The position numbers were made by a program, and so were the translations under genes. A DNA stretch of 64,000 nt. Source: Euglena gracilis (Eukaryota > Euglenida > Euglenophyceae > Euglenales). Shown in pieces: positions 10,904 through 37,126 of this stretch; the first letter of the stretch is position 1, and every line of letters begins with the position of its first letter. Below the pieces are notes generated by a model that was not told where the DNA came from, ran no database searches, and was given only the letters and a program-made list of their open reading frames with translations. The DNA is taken from positions 22,032,761-22,096,760 of the forward strand of contig CP154957.1 of assembly GCA_039621445.1 (NCBI GenBank). The letters are read 5' to 3'.

Positions 10904-11556
10904 GGGGATGCTTCAACACCGCGTGGCGCACCGCGTGCATCTTGTGAGAAGAATCAATTTCCGAATGTGCAATTTGCACAAATTTCCACCAGTACCCCAT
11001 GTAGTTGACTTCGCTTCGTTTTTTGTCTGGTTTCCTGCAAATCAGCAACTTTTGGCCTTTTTGGCCATTTTTTTTGACTGTTTTGGACCAGTTTTGTCCA
11101 CTTTTTCCACTTTGGGTTGCATTTGGCAATTGAGACCACTTTTGGCTGTTTGAATGCATTTTTTTTTTTGCTTCACTCATTCCAATTTTGGCGGTTTCTG
11201 GCTGTTTTTGCACATTTTTGGCCATTTTAGGCCACTTCTGACTGATGCCACTTGCACAGATTCGGTAACCATTGGCACATATTTGGTGAGATCTGGTGGC
11301 AAAACCAGGTGAATTGGGCAAGACACCTGAGAATGACCAAAATCACTCAAAGTGCTTTTTTATTGCAGTTTTGTAATCAATGGGCGTTTTTTCTCGTGTT
11401 TTTCTCTCATTCGGTCATTTTAGGTTGTACCTGATTCTTGTCACGCAGTGCCACGAGGTGCATGCAGTGCACGCGGTGCCGCATGCGGTTCACGCGGTGA
11501 CGCACGCGGTGCACGCGGTGCGAAACATGCGAAGCACGCGGTGCAGAAGCATCCCC
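10904..11556. mobile_element. GGGGATGC terminal-inverted-repeat element, copy 1
   Basis: Begins GGGGATGCTTCAACACCGCG and ends with the inverse CGCGGTGCAGAAGCATCCCC. Inside each end is a subterminal array of CACCGCGTG / CACGCGGTG motifs, much longer on the right (11,450-11,545). The 3-bp direct repeat AAT flanks it (10,901-10,903 and 11,557-11,559). The 650-bp interior has no transposase, so it would be a non-autonomous element. Confidence 0.7.
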
Positions 11557-11875
11557 AATACCCCCCCCCCCCAATGCATGGCAGGTCAAACAGCCTGGTT
11601 CTGGTTCCCCCCTGTCCTCTGTGGAGGATACTGTAATCCCGACCTGACCCTTTCCCCCTACCCCACTTGTGCGGCTCGCCCTCCCTCTCCCCCCCGGGAG
11701 GCCTCGCCTGTCCTGTGGGCCAGTTCGCTTATGTGGCTCTGCGTGTGGTTCGCCCACGGCAGCTACCCTGTGGTGAGTGTGGCCGGGCTGCATTTGGCCA
11801 TCGGGCGGTGGAAAGGCGGGATTGGGGTGTGGGACAACGTGGGCGGGTGTGTGGGGTTCAGGTGGGGACATCCCC
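11557..11875. other. Mixed-composition sequence with a GC-rich patch
   Basis: C runs followed by a moderately GC-rich patch (11,640-11,830) open in several frames, for example MWLCVWFAHGSYPVVSVAG in one + frame. No splice-supported exon. Confidence 0.3.
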
Positions 11876-12115
11876 CTCCTGGACGAAACCCCCCCCCCCC
11901 ACCTGCCAAGGGTGGTCCACACCCAGGGGGTACCTGGGACCCCAAAAGGCCAGAATATTCACTCCGGCGCTTGTGCCGATTTTTTTTGCATTTTTGACAA
12001 TACAAAACAGTGCAAAAATTGCCATAAATGGCACTGTTGGCCATTATGGGGGAGCGAAAATTATTGGCCTGGCACTTCGTGCCAGGCGGCCAAAAATCAG
12101 TCACCCGGACCGCGC
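11876..12115 (+). repeat. Partial copy of the composite repeat (hairpin block)
   Basis: Matches 4,500-4,800 and 44,455-44,730: CACCTGCCA, a GGGTACCTGGGACCCC block, hairpin CCGGCGCTTGTGCCG and hairpin GGCACTTCGTGCC, then ATCAGTCACCCGGACCGCGCC. It stops where the GGGCGGTCC element begins at 12,116. Confidence 0.7.
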
Positions 12116-12225
12116 CAGGGCGGTCCATAAGGGACGGGATTTTTTTTTTTTGGTTAAGGACCGCCCCTTAAGGACCGCCCCTTAAGGACCGCCCCTTAAG
12201 GACCGCCCCTTAAGGACCCCCCCCC
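12116..12225. mobile_element. Fragment of a CAGGGCGGTCC (hAT-like) element with GGACCGCCCCTTAA array
   Basis: Starts CAGGGCGGTCCATAAGGGAC like the element at 49,472, then runs into five tandem copies of AAGGACCGCCCCTT. It looks like an internally deleted or rearranged end. A further lone end occurs at 17,108-17,122. Confidence 0.5.
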
Positions 12226-13300
12226 CAATACACAGAAACCCGAAAAATTGACCCGAAAAAATTTTCCGGCGCCTTCGGTGCCGGTTTTTTTTTTGACCCA
12301 TTTTGGGACCCATATGGGAGGTCCCCCCAAAAAACCCCTCAAAACCCCATTTTTTTTTCACACGTTCCAAAAATTCAACATTTTCTCAAAAATTTAGTTT
12401 TGAGAGTTTTTTGAAGCAAAAAAGCCATTGAAAATCCAGAAAATTTCCAAGAGAAAAAATGTCAGGAGAATTTCGACTGGGCCAAATTTTGGTCCACTTT
12501 TTTTGACCTCGTTATTTTCCACCCCCTCCTAAAAAATACCAAATTTCACCCTGAAATCTTTGAGATTTTTTTTTGTGAAAAAAATGTGGTTTTCCATCAA
12601 AAAATCATGTATTGGAGGCCGAAAAAATTGATTGGGAAAAAATTGGAATACAGAAATCCTGCCAATTTTTTCAGGCCCTTTTTTGAAAATTCTGCCATTT
12701 TTTTCCCATTTTCCCCCAATTTTTTGGTTGCCATGGAAGAAATCTTGCCATAACTGAACATTTTCACATAAAAAATCCTGCCAATTTTTCCGGGCCGTTT
12801 TCAGGTTTCGCACAAATTTTTTCGGCTTCCAATTTTGTTGGTTCTAATTTTATCTAGCCCCCATTCCCCCCCCCCCCCCTGGTATTTTGGGTTCATTTTT
12901 CAAAAAAATTTCAATTTTTTCAGTCCAAATCCCCCCTTTTCCCGCAATTGGTGAAAATGCTGCCCAAAATGTTGCCCAAACCCCAAACCCCATTTTTTTT
13001 TACACCTTCTAAAATTTCAACATTTCTCAAAACTTTGATTTTGAGAGATTTTGGAAGCAAAAAAATGCCACTGAAAATCAAAAAAATCCCCAAGGGAAAA
13101 ATCGTCAGTAAAATTTGAATTGTTCCAAAATTTGGTCCCATTTTTTTGACCTGCATTTTTTTGACCGCCCTCCTAAAAATAACGATTTTCAACCCTAAAA
13201 AGGTATGGCCTGGAGGCCAATGCCTTGGGGGGGGGAGTAAATAATTCAGTTGCGAGCACCTTTTGAGCTGAATCTCAATATCGCACAATTCGCCAACCTC
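12226..13300. repeat. A/T-run rich repeat family E
   Basis: Blocks at 12,365-12,440 and 13,010-13,090 are copies of one another (TTCAACATTTTCTCAAAA, TTTTGAGAG, GAAGCAAAAAAGCCA). The region 12,365-12,640 is also present in inverted orientation at 57,400-57,690. A TTCG-loop hairpin CCGGCGCCTTCGGTGCCGG followed by a T run lies at 12,266-12,294. No coding sequence. Confidence 0.6.
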
Positions 13301-13825
13301 ACATGTAATTTTTTATAAGACGAATAAGAATATACACAATGAGTCGTTTGCCAACATTTTTTTTTATCAGGAATATAGTATTTGACGTTTTCTTTGAAAA
13401 ATTTGGGCTTACAGAATGATTTGTTGGCATAACTTCACCTTTTTATTAGATTTTTGTTATTACCATCCCCCCTCTAAATGACCCCCCCCCAAATTGCAAT
13501 TTCGGCCGACAAACGTGGGTCCAAAACATGTTTTGACAGGGCCACAAAATCTCCAAACCGGCCCGTTTTGGACTTTTTTTCGATTTGACCGGATAGAACT
13601 CTCTGAGTTCTTTTTAAAAATGCAAAAAAGAAATGGGGGTACCCCTTTGGGAATAATGCTTCTTGTGCCCCCCCCCTGATTGACCCCCCCTAATTGCAAT
13701 TGGACCCCCCGGTCAGAACCCGGAGGGGTTTCATTTAATCTAATGTCTTAATTGCATTTATTCCCACTGTCATTGCAATTGCAATGGCACCAACTTGGTT
13801 GTTGGTGCTGTTGGAATTATAACAA
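13301..13825. other. Noncoding sequence with C-run blocks
   Basis: Ordinary AT-leaning sequence up to 13,470, then alternating C runs and CAATTTGGACC-type blocks. Nothing else supported. Confidence 0.4.
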
Positions 13826-14556
13826 GGGGAATGCCCACCCCGCAGTGCAGGCACTGCGTGGCACTGCGTGGCACCGCGTGGCACTGCGGGCCGTTTCGCA
13901 CGCAAGCACATATGCAGGCATTTTTTGGTCATTGTTTGACATTTCTGGCCAGAAGTGGTCAAATTGCCCAAAAAGGCATAAAGTAACCCCCCCCCCAAAT
14001 ATAACCCCCCCCCAAATACAAAACCCCCCCCAAATATAAAACCCCCCCTGAGGACCTTGAAATCCCGCCCAAATATAAAACCCCCCCTCCGGCGCGAAGC
14101 GCCGGAAGGAAAATTTTTCGACAAAATATCTCCCAAAATTGTCATTTTTGGCAGATTTGGGAACAATTTTTACCAAAAACATGTGAAAATTGCTCCTTCG
14201 CCCGAAAAATGAAGTTTTTGGACCCCCAAGGGTGGGCGTATTTGTTATTTTGGACCAAAAAAGTGTTTACTGGAGCCCACTGGGAAGTTGATTTTTCCGA
14301 CCGAATATAAACCCCCCCCCAAATATAAAACCCCCCCTCGGGGTCTTGAAATTTCCGCCCAATTATAAAACCGGGGGGGTTTTATATTTGGGGGGGGGTT
14401 TACACAAAACAAATAGAATTGCCCTTGATGGCCTGAAAAAGCCAACTGTGCGAAAGCAAGTGATTTAACGGCCCGCAGTGCCACGTAGTGCCATGCAGTG
14501 CCCATGCAGTGCCACGCAGTGCCACGCGGTGCCGGCATTGCGGGGTGGGCATCCCC
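13826..14556. mobile_element. GGGGATGC terminal-inverted-repeat element, copy 2
   Basis: Left end GGGGAATGCCCACCCCGCAG and right end CGGGGTGGGCATCCCC are inverted repeats, and the match continues through subterminal GGCACTGCGTGGCAC arrays (13,845-13,890 and 14,470-14,545) to GGGCCGTT on both sides, giving arms of about 75-80 bp. The flanks (CAA and AAG) do not form a clean duplication. Its interior holds a poly-C/ATATAAA element. Confidence 0.7.
13983..14403. repeat. Poly-C ATATAAA inverted-repeat element, copy 1
   Basis: Begins GTAACCCCCCCC, then CAAATATAAAACCCCCCC repeats, and ends with the inverse TTTATATTTGGGGG followed by GGGTTTAC. A TTGAAATCCCGCCCAA block and a CCGGCGCGAAGCGCCGG hairpin (14,091-14,107) lie inside. 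The second copy is at 26,733-27,117. Confidence 0.65.
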
Positions 14557-16015
14557 AAGGAAAGTCATTGGCGCCAAAGCTACTATGAAGACATAGTGTG
14601 CCGTTGACACCCCCCCATGTCAACGACCCTTTTCTGGAACATATTTTTTCCTCATGTTGGCCCAAGTTTGTAAGGAATTTCAGCCGAGTGACTGAAAATT
14701 GTATCACCCAGCCATGACTTTGAATGTTTTCCTTTATGAATTTGGTGACTTGGTGCAATATGAGAGATCAAATGGTGCAATTGTGGAGGCCATGTTTATT
14801 GCGCCAGCCATCAAACTGCGCTAAGAAGTACGTTAATAATGTGCTGTGCAGTTGACACAGCGCGTTGTAGACCCCCCCCCCCCGCGTGGAACATTGGTGT
14901 GCCTTGGACAAGGGGGGTACATCTCCAAGGATGGTTCCATTCAGGTCATGCATTAGCTGAAAATTTTAGGAAAGTCCCCCAACCCCCCCCCCCAATTTTC
15001 TTCCTCCAGTTTTAACACCTTTTCACCAGTTCACACCGGAGCATTTAGCAACGGAAACACCGAGTATTAGCTTAAACACAGCCATACCCCCCAATCACGA
15101 CCACCAGTTGAGTTTACCCCAGGATTCTTTTTTAAGGATGTGTGCACCCGGGGTGGGTGGGTGGGTGCTATGGGCAGGCAGGGAGGTAGGGCATTTTCGA
15201 CTCCCCCCTGGGGGGGGGGGGAAGTCATGAGATGTTTTGGATGCAATTCCATCCAAAACATCATGACAAACTGTATGGTGTATTCTGAGGGGGGAAAGGA
15301 TTCAAATTTTTCAGAAACCGTCCTATTTTTTCAGAGGATCAAAATCTTCCCAATAGCTTATCTGATTTTTCCCCTATGATTTCTCTTGCTTCTTTGCTCG
15401 CATTAAGAAAGGCGTAAGGATTCTTCTGCACAGCATGGACTGGAGATTATCTGGTGCTCTGCATGTATTTCCTGTGCAAAGGTCAATACTCATTAAAGTG
15501 TTGATAATTGTTGGGGAATGTGTACCTCTTGCAAGGCATCAATGGTTATCCCGGAGTTCCCACACAGTGCATACAACCAATCACCTAATTATAATTAATT
15601 CAGTTGCTTTGTTTGCTGGGCTTTTGGTCCATTGGCTTGCCCTGTCCGTGGTACATCAGTGTGTGCCGCACCCACCGGCCACATATTCGAGATTTGGAAG
15701 TGTCTCTCCATTTCGGCAGCGCACCACAAGGTTTGGATTCCGTCCACACTGCAACCCACACGGGTGTGGGGTGTGTGGTACAGTGTCAGGTGTGACCGGT
15801 GCCAGGGCTTTGCTCCAGGCTTCTTTCCTGTTTTTTTTTCTAACTTCTCAGCTTTCGTTTTTCAGAATGCCACCCTGGTGTTTGCCAGCAAAAAAAATGT
15901 CAAAGGGTGCCTTTGGGGCTGCCATGGATGGGTTGGGGTGTTTCACAAATGAAACATGGTTTCCACGCTGGGGAGGGTGGTATGAATGCTTGTGGACATC
16001 ACTGTAACTCGCACT
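14557..16015. other. Unassigned sequence, low repeat content
   Basis: Mostly unique DNA. A GTAGGGCATTTTCGAC plus C/G-run block at 15,187-15,225 recurs at 40,082-40,118. The stretch 15,430-15,990 has AT/GC balance and a 190-codon + frame with no recognisable motif; I do not call it. Confidence 0.35.
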
Positions 16016-16500
16016 AAGCAGATTTGTGTCAGTGTGCGCAAATGCGCACATGGACACAAATCTTTTGAGTATTTGTTTTAGAGGGTTTAGGTCCAAACTT
16101 TTGAACTGCTTCTGGCGCGCCGGCCCTCCGTTTATTGATTTTCACAATTGCCCAGTGCTGACACCTGGGAGAACGGCGCAAATTTGGTGTTCTTTGACCC
16201 TCTGAAACACGTTGCCAAGTTGTGACACCCCCGGGACTGTACGCCCCCCCCCCCCCCTGCAGTGAGAAATTTGCCAAAAATCTGTGATACCCACACAACA
16301 GCAAAACTGTTGTCGGTGCTCGCATTGGACCACTTTAAAAATGATGCTGGACTCCGTCCCCCCACAAAAGTTGCTGGATATGCGCAAATGAACAATTGTG
16401 CAAATGGACAGTAATGGTTGAGTTGCGCAATTGCGCGCACCGACCGAACTTTTGTTTTAATTTTGAAGTTTGAAAAACGGGGATTTCTGAAGCAACAGAA
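16016..16500. repeat. GCGCAAATGCGCAC palindrome copies and associated sequence
   Basis: GTGCGCAAATGCGCACATGG at 16,035-16,055 and related motifs to 16,440 belong to the cluster family of 830-1,235. The block GCACGCC-GGCC..TTTGTTGATTTTCACAA..GACACCTGGGA at 16,115-16,260 recurs diverged at 31,080-31,220. Confidence 0.55.
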
Positions 16501-18839
16501 GAGTGGGAACAGAGGAGAGCAGCATGTGGAGGTGTTGTGCTCAAAAGCGGAGGTGTTGTGTGATATTCCTGAGAAGGTCAAATGAAGGATGTCAGGGTAA
16601 TGCATTGAATGGCACCTGAACATTCGATTTTTAATTCGGACTAAAATACTGGGGCGAAGGACACCTACAAACTCAAGTTTTAAGGACCTGGAAATGCTTG
16701 GAATTTTTTTTGTTTTGTTTCAGGGATAAAAAATTGTTTTGTTTTCGTGGGCTCAACTGCCGATGCCCAAATTTGGGCCCAGAAGGCTGGTCATTTTGTT
16801 GTATTTAGAATTCGACAAAGTAGCTTGCGTTTTCAGTATTGCCGCATCCTCTAAATGGCACGTTTGTGCAATGGCACACGTGGTTGGTGTGCACAGATTG
16901 CCAAACCTACTAGGCACACACTATTTGCACATTATCGCAAACTAACAATTTGTGGACTTTCACAAACACACCAATTTCAGCTTGCACATGTGACCCGTTT
17001 GTGCATGCTTTTCCCCCTGAAGTCGATTTTTTCCAAAACAATGCCACTATCTTTGGTCATTTATTCTGTGTATTTTTCATTGAATGTGCTAAGACGGCCT
17101 TTTTTGGCTTAAGGACCGCCTGGATGAACAAATGGTGAATAGGGCATTAGCGGAGGAATGCCACCAATTATTAATGCCTTTTTTTCACCAATTATGATTG
17201 ACTTGACATTTTTCATAGTGAAAAGCGTTGACAATGAAGCCTGCCTGTTTCCCTATATATATCCCCTCCCAGGTCCCCCTGGCCATTGTCATCACCTGTA
17301 ACCTGCAACTCGCCTTGACATCCGTTCCCACTTCTCAACAATGAAGGGGAGAATATTCAGTTAAGTTGTTTTTGCAATCTCCATGTGACCAGTTGCACAG
17401 TCACCATCAATCACAAGTGCTGCTTGTTTAAATCTGCAATTCTGAAGGGTTAAATGGAAAATATTTTTTTTTGGCATCGGTGCCTAGTGATGATATATGG
17501 AAGTGAAGTTGCCCAAGTAACCCAAAGTAGAAAGTTAACACATAGGCATGAGGTGCATGGGGTGTCACACACTCTCTGCATCGTTGGATCCCAATTGAAC
17601 GTTGCTGGTGTGTGGGTCAGTCCCTGTATTTGAGGCCTCAAAAAGGTGTTATTATCATGGTTGTCATCGCTATTTTTAAAGTCGTTCTCTTCACTGCCAT
17701 TTGCTAACCCACCCAAAGTGCACAGGTGCGCTCATTTCTGGAACGTAGTTTCGGACCCTGTGCATTTATTAGCATTTATTAGGGCACTGCACACTTATTA
17801 GGACAAAGCACAAAATGCTTAATTTTCCACCACTCTTTTTCAGTTTTTCCCCTTCTTGTGATGCCAAGCAATGAATCAAGTGACTGTGTGTCAAATTTGG
17901 GCTTGGGCGATAGAAGTAGACGTGACAGTGATTTCTCGGTCGTTTCAGACCCTTGGGGACACTTATTAAGGCACTGCACACTTATTAGGGGGGTTTAGTG
18001 TCAGTGAATCAGTATCAGTCAGTTTCACTGTCAATGTCAATGTCACTGTCAGTGTGAGCACCACTATTTAAAGAAAGTATGCTCTTAGTAAGAGTAAGCA
18101 TCAAATCGTTCAGCAATGATGCTCTGAGTTGGGATAATTTTCATATCATTCGCTTTGCTTTCCAATCAACTCGGACTGTATCGTGGCGAGTTCTATTCAA
18201 AAGGCAAAAAAAAATCTGACAATGCAACAATTCGATCACCCTCCCTCCACCCACACCTTACACACATACAGATAATACATTCAAGAACCCACCCAAACAC
18301 CCGGGCCAACAACCGTCACCCCTTGTTTGTACCGCAATCTTTGTCACTTACAGTGCCTTTTATGGACAACTGTGTCCGATGAACTCCCCTTTCTATTCAA
18401 CCCAGAGTTTTTCTTTGACACACGGGTAAACTGACAGCTGCAACACAAATATTCTTCTGCACGCACAGGCAGGACATAAAGTGCAAAACATGCAATCTGG
18501 CTCCAGAAAAGAAACATCCCGTTTGGAACCTGTTGCTTCTTGGTTGGCTTCACCTTGGAGCGGCGTGGTGCTTTCCCATTCCCAATCTGGCGACCGTCGC
18601 AGGGTTTTGCCATAACTGTGCCACACAGCACCATCTCTATTCTCCAGCTTGTGGGTCGCCCATGCTGTGTGCGTGTGTGTGTGTGTTCGCGCGCGCGTGT
18701 CGTGAGCGCATTTGCCTTTCGTTAAATTCCGGACTGATGAGAGGTTGGAGACCCTCCGACGCATCGCCGCTGCTATCGCGACGTTTGCCCCCTCTTGCTC
18801 ACACACAGCAACACGGTTGACTCCCCTCTGCCCAAACAG
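16501..18839. other. Noncoding sequence with small repeats
   Basis: Contains an end fragment of the GGACCGCC element family at 17,080-17,122 preceded by TTTTCATTGAATGTGCTAAG (also at 49,720-49,745). A direct repeat GCACTGCACACTTATTAGG is at 17,784 and 17,971, about 190 bp apart. A GTCAGTGTCA-type minisatellite lies at 17,998-18,060. No gene is supported. Confidence 0.4.
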
Positions 18840-18931
18840 GCCTACGCCCCAGTGCTGCCGCGGCCCCCCCCTCCCGTGGCACTGCTGAACCAGGCTGGAT
18901 TTGAAGGCGTGGCCGACCCGATCACCCCCGA
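18840..18931 (+). CDS. Candidate exon, function unknown
   Basis: A pyrimidine-rich acceptor (CTCTGCCCAAACAG) precedes an open GC3-rich stretch reading AYAPVLPRPPPPVALLNQAG then FEGVADPITPE, and a textbook donor (GA|GTGAGC) follows at 18,932. Length 92 bp, phase 0 to 2. It could be an N-terminal exon of the histidine kinase gene that starts to be recognisable 1.8 kb later, but the phase does not directly fit the next recognised exon, so at least one exon would be missing. Confidence 0.4.
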
Positions 18932-20714
18932 GTGAGCACCTGGTGCACTCTCAGATTCTGGTGCATGCGACGTCGGAGTGCCTGGCAGACACTTTTTGCC
19001 ACAACTCCCCAGGGGGGACGGATCTATGGGGGCATTTTCGGCCCCGGTTTCGAGCCTGCAGAACCCTCAAATTTCGGCCTGCGTCTTTTTGGGGGGGGGG
19101 GTCCGTTGCTGGAAACCTCCGGCAAGGTCCGGTCTGTGGAGGGGGTTTCCGTGACTGGCACCGAGGCAGGTCCTGGATGCAGGGAATTTCTTAAGCCGGA
19201 GGGTACCCTACCCCCCCCCCCCCCCCGGGGGGGTCCAGCCAGCCAGCAGCTCAAATCCAGCCAGCAGCCCAAATTCGGGCTGGCAGCCCCCCCCCCCCCC
19301 CGGGGTCAAGTGAAATAAAGTCGGGTCCAGCCCGGCCGCAGGCCGGCCCAGCCGGCCGAAGGCCGGCCAGCCAATTGGGCTACCCAGTTCACCTGTCCCT
19401 TCATTTTTTCCCCTCATCACAGCTTCCTCCATCACAACCCCCCCAGCCGTGACCTGGCTCCACCCATCAAAATGTCGAAAATGGCAAAAATGTGTCAGAA
19501 AATTTGTTTTTCGTCGACCCAGCCCAGCCCAGCCCGCTCCAGCCCCGGACCCCCCCCCCCCCCCCCCCCCCCCCGGGGGGGGGTCCAGCCAGCAGCTCAT
19601 TTCCAGCCAGCAGCCTTTTGCCAGCCGGAGGCTGGACCCCCCCCCCCCCGGGGGTCCTTAAGAAATTCCCTGCCTGGATGGCGTCCCGAGGCCCCCCTCC
19701 CCACCACCCCCTGGGACGCCAGCCCCCGCCTGCGCCGACCCCCCTTTTTGGCGGAGCCACCGGCGAGCAGAGGGTGGTGTGGCCCAGGGCCCGTTGTGGC
19801 CTCCCCAGGCCGCCTGGGCCACCCACGGCGGAGGTGCGTGCCCTTGCCTTACGAGGACCCGAGCCTCCTCCGCCGGGGGTGGTGGCCCTGCTGGCCACTC
19901 GCCCCCCTGCCCCCGTGGGCGTCACTCTGCCCCGCAGCGCACGCTCGCCTTTCTGATGGACGGACAGCCCACATCTCCTCCCCGCGTATGCTTTTATCAC
20001 CACTCGACCACCGTCTGCGATTTTTGTCTTGCTTCATTGTCTGACTTACCCATTTTGTAATTTCTTTTCCTCCATGATATTTCTGCCTTTTCTGTGTTGC
20101 GTGCAAAATAGCGCCGAAAATTTAGTCGAAACTCGGCCCATGTTCGCCCAAATCCCAACCCCTCTATTTCAAACCGAGCCTGTCATATCGATCCTCCCCT
20201 GAAAGAGAAAAATTGGAATCGTCCGTTTCCAGATCAACCCCTCCCATCTTGGACGGCGCCCGCCAGTGCCCGCTCAGGGGTTTTTTTTTAGTCGTGGACC
20301 CCCGGGGGGGGGTAGGGTGGGTGGGTCCGGCCGAGCCCCCCCCCCCCCCCCCGGGGGGTGCCCCCGGAGGGGGGTGGGATATACTTTTCGGCGCCGAAAA
20401 AGTGCTATTTTTAGCACTTTTCGCGATTTTTCGGCCATTTTTTTTTTGTGGGTCCCCCGGGACCCCCCCCAGGGGGCCCCCAGGGGGTGGGTGGGTGGGG
20501 GGGACCCCCCCTCCCCCCCCCGGTCTTAAAAAAATCCCTGTGCCCGGTGCGGGCCGACCCCAACCGGTGTGTTGTGGTGTGTGGGCCGCAGACTCCCCTT
20601 CAATTGCTGGAATGGAAGAGCTCTCAGTGTTGCCAAAGCAGACCCCCCCCCGGGAAAGACAGGGGAGAGGGGAGGCGCTAGGGTTGCCCGTTTGCCCCGG
20701 TGGCCGGCCCACAG
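18932..20714. other. C/G-run repeats with a GC-rich, possibly exonic patch
   Basis: Long C runs directly facing G runs occur at 19,211-19,237, 19,285-19,302, 19,551-19,580 and 20,337-20,360, with CCAGCCAGCAGC repeats between them. The patch 19,680-19,960 is GC-rich, carries AG|GCCGCC and AG|GTGCGT-like sites and reads RPPGPPTAEVRALALRGPE in one frame; it may hold an upstream exon of the kinase gene but I cannot fix limits. Confidence 0.35.
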
Positions 20715-34219
<13,505 letters not shown>

Positions 34220-37126
34220 TTCTCTATCTCTGTGGCGATTCTCGTATCTGTACCAAACCCACACTCCCTCTTGGGAGACTGATTGACACATTCCACCTCC
34301 ATTTCTCCGGGGAACATGCCAATGGCAGTGTCATTTCGCTCTGCCACGTTTCAATTTCAAACGTCCCCACGATTTGAAATTGAATCCTCCAGCTACCATG
34401 AGGTTCCGAGTGCTCCTTCCTAGCACCAACTTCAACTGCTGGGTGAGGTGTACTGCAATAATGGATACTGGGTGGAGATTGCATGGTCTGGTTGGAGATG
34501 GGTGACAAAAAAGGGTCGTCTGGGCTTCACCTTCACACGATGCGGCAAACTTGATGGAATTTTCTACGAATTATTCTGAGGCAGTCATCAAACCCGTCAA
34601 ACGTCAAATAGGCCTTTGGTGTCGGCCGCCGCAGCACCGCACAGGGGTCTGGCAACGGCGGCTCAGCATCGTGTGCCTGGAGCCCTCGGTGTCCTTCTGA
34701 AGGATCCGGGGCCTGATCTGCAATGTGCAGCCCAGGGAGGGCCTTCCTCCCCTTTGGGGCGGTTATGGCTGGGCTGGCACCATTTTTGCCAGTCCCCCAG
34801 AATCGGAAAACACTATTTCGTTTGAAGAAACACCCAAAACCTTGGGGGTTGAGCTGGGGGGGGGGTCCAGGTCGCTTTCAATGCCCCCCCCCCCCCCACC
34901 CCGGGACTGGCTCCCACCACCACCCAGACGCCGGCGATTTCCAGACTTTTGAGAGGATTAATACCTTCTCGGGAAGTTGGCTTCTGGGCCTGTGAGCATC
35001 CCCCCTCCCCAAATTTAAGCAACCCGTTGCCTAAATTCGAGTTTCAGCCACTCTGCCCAAGGGGTTCCTTAAATTTGGGTGTCGGTCGGTTTGAGTCAAG
35101 GGTTTCTGAAACCTGGGGGTTGCTTAAATTTGAAGGGGTTGCTTAAATTTGCGGGAGGGGGGGGGTTAACTGCCAATCCGGCTTCATTGGGTGTCGGCAC
35201 CTCCACGCACCTCCACACCCTTCGCACCCTCAATATGACCTCTCCAAAATTTTTGCATTTTTTGGGGGAAATTGGCCCAAAAGTCGCCCAGCTAATCATT
35301 CCGGGCTGCTTTTTTTATATAATTTTCAGAAATCAGGAATTCATGCGTTGCAAAGAAATGATGGCCTCCAGGTCTATCCAATACTCCCAACCTTGCCTTA
35401 TGGAGAGTGGCTCCTCTGTGCACGCCCATGTGGCTGAAGCCAACTTCCCGGGATGGCGACCTGGGAAATCTTCCAGACCCGGGCAAACGCCCCCCCCCCC
35501 CCCAACTGATCTCCACAGTCCCCCACCGGCCCGGGGAGGGGGTGGGCTAAAAGGCAGCTTTTTCTGTGGTCTGCTCTATCTCTGCTCGTCGCCGCCTTGC
35601 CTACCCCAATCGCAGCCGGACCAGCGAACCCCCTGCGCCGCGTCCGCGGAGGTCCGGGCGTGCCCTGCGTCCCAGCCCTCGCCGTCTTTGTGCCTTTCAT
35701 TTCTCCATCAATTCTGGCTCTGTCCCCTCCATGCCTCCGTTCTTCTTCCCCCCAACACATTTCCCCTTGGCTTTCTCTTGGTTGATCCTGGGCAGGTCGG
35801 GAGTTGGCCTGACCTCCCCCCCAAAAAAATGGCAAACAAAATCACTTTTTTCCCTCCAAAAAACTGACTGGCCAGCCGCGGCCCAAAACTGTTGCAAACA
35901 GACGCTGCCGCTCACAATACAAACTGTTGCATGGGAGGGCACCTTGGGTGGCGAAACGAAACGGAACCCTTGTTGGGAGCCAACAGACCAGGTACCCTCC
36001 TTTAACCCATTCCTTCGGTGCGAGCAGTTTGGTGACACTCTCACCGGATGGTCAAGGTTCTTTGGATGGTTTCCACGCCCAAAGTAGTCAGTCACCCTGG
36101 GGGGGATCACCCAACTCAGCTGGGGAGGGGGGAGGGGGGGAATTCATGACCGCAGCCAATTCCGACACACCTGAATCGTTAACAACCGTCCCCGCCGGAT
36201 TTCGCAGTCTCCGCCTTCATCTCTTGGGGCCCCACACCACCAGACTGTGCCGGGGGAGGGGCGATGGGAGGAGAGCAAGCTGGCCCCCCACGCCACCGCC
36301 CCCCGCCACTCCCATGCCCCCCTACCGCCCAGGCTTCTGCTTAGTTGGATGGGGGCTAGATGCAGGCACCCTATAGCACCCAATTCGACCCCCCTCCCCC
36401 CCCAGGGGGGTGAGGTTTTTGGCGTTGCCTGCCCATAGCAGGCACCCCCACCGACCCCAGCGCCGAAGGCACCGGGAGCCCGGAAAAGGCCATTTTCAAT
36501 GAAAATTTTCTGGGTCGCCCCCCGCGCCCCCCCGGGAGGTGTGCCAGCTGTGGGCAGGCGCCCTATAGCACTCCCCCCCTCCCCCCCCCCCGGTCGATAA
36601 GCACAAGCCTGCTCCCGCCCTCATCAGCCCACTGGGGACCTGGCCTCTCCATGGCGGAGGTGAAGTGTTGAGCTCCGGCGGGGCAGCCCTGCCCACCAGA
36701 GCTGACGCAGAGGCTTGCTTTGCTCGGAGTCCTGCTGGGTTTTGATGTGCATGGAGCCGGATGATGCACACCCATGTTGCCATTATAATTATAATGCTTT
36801 GGACTAAAATTGTTACCTATTCCAAGGGCTGATTGGGGGTGATCTCAGAGGGTATTTCAGCAGCTTTTTTTTTCTTCACCACAACAAAGCCACAAGTCTT
36901 CTTGTTTGCATGCATAAGTGGTCGGTCGTAGATGAATCGAAGCCCCCCCGTCCCTTTGTCTCATCCCCATGGTTGTGACTCCTGAAAGGTGTTATTTAGG
37001 AAGTGGGTACCAAATCTCAAAAGGCCAGCCAAACGTGTCTGGAAGGCGTTCGGGGTGTCTGGTAGCAGAAATGTCGATAATGTGTTGACAAGTGGGGGAT
37101 ACGTAGGTGTGAGGTGCGCATGGACC
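34220..37126. other. Intergenic or intronic sequence with GC-rich patches
   Basis: GC-rich patches at 34,610-34,760 (frame reading AAAAPHRGLATAAQHRVPGA), 35,580-35,720 and 36,590-36,780 are open on both strands and might contain exons of further genes, but no domain or matched splice pair is seen. C/G-run blocks with GGCACCCTATAGCAC repeats lie at 36,360-36,590. A TTGCTTAAATTTG repeat is at 35,000-35,155. Confidence 0.35.

Noticed and set aside
12116-12225. Five GGACCGCCCCTTAA copies considered as transcription-factor operator array
   Set aside because: The motif is the end of a transposon-like element; tandem copying explains it better.
12266-12294. GC hairpin plus T run resembling a rho-independent terminator
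   Set aside because: The context is eukaryotic and the hairpin is one member of a dispersed repeat family, so a bacterial-type terminator is not expected.
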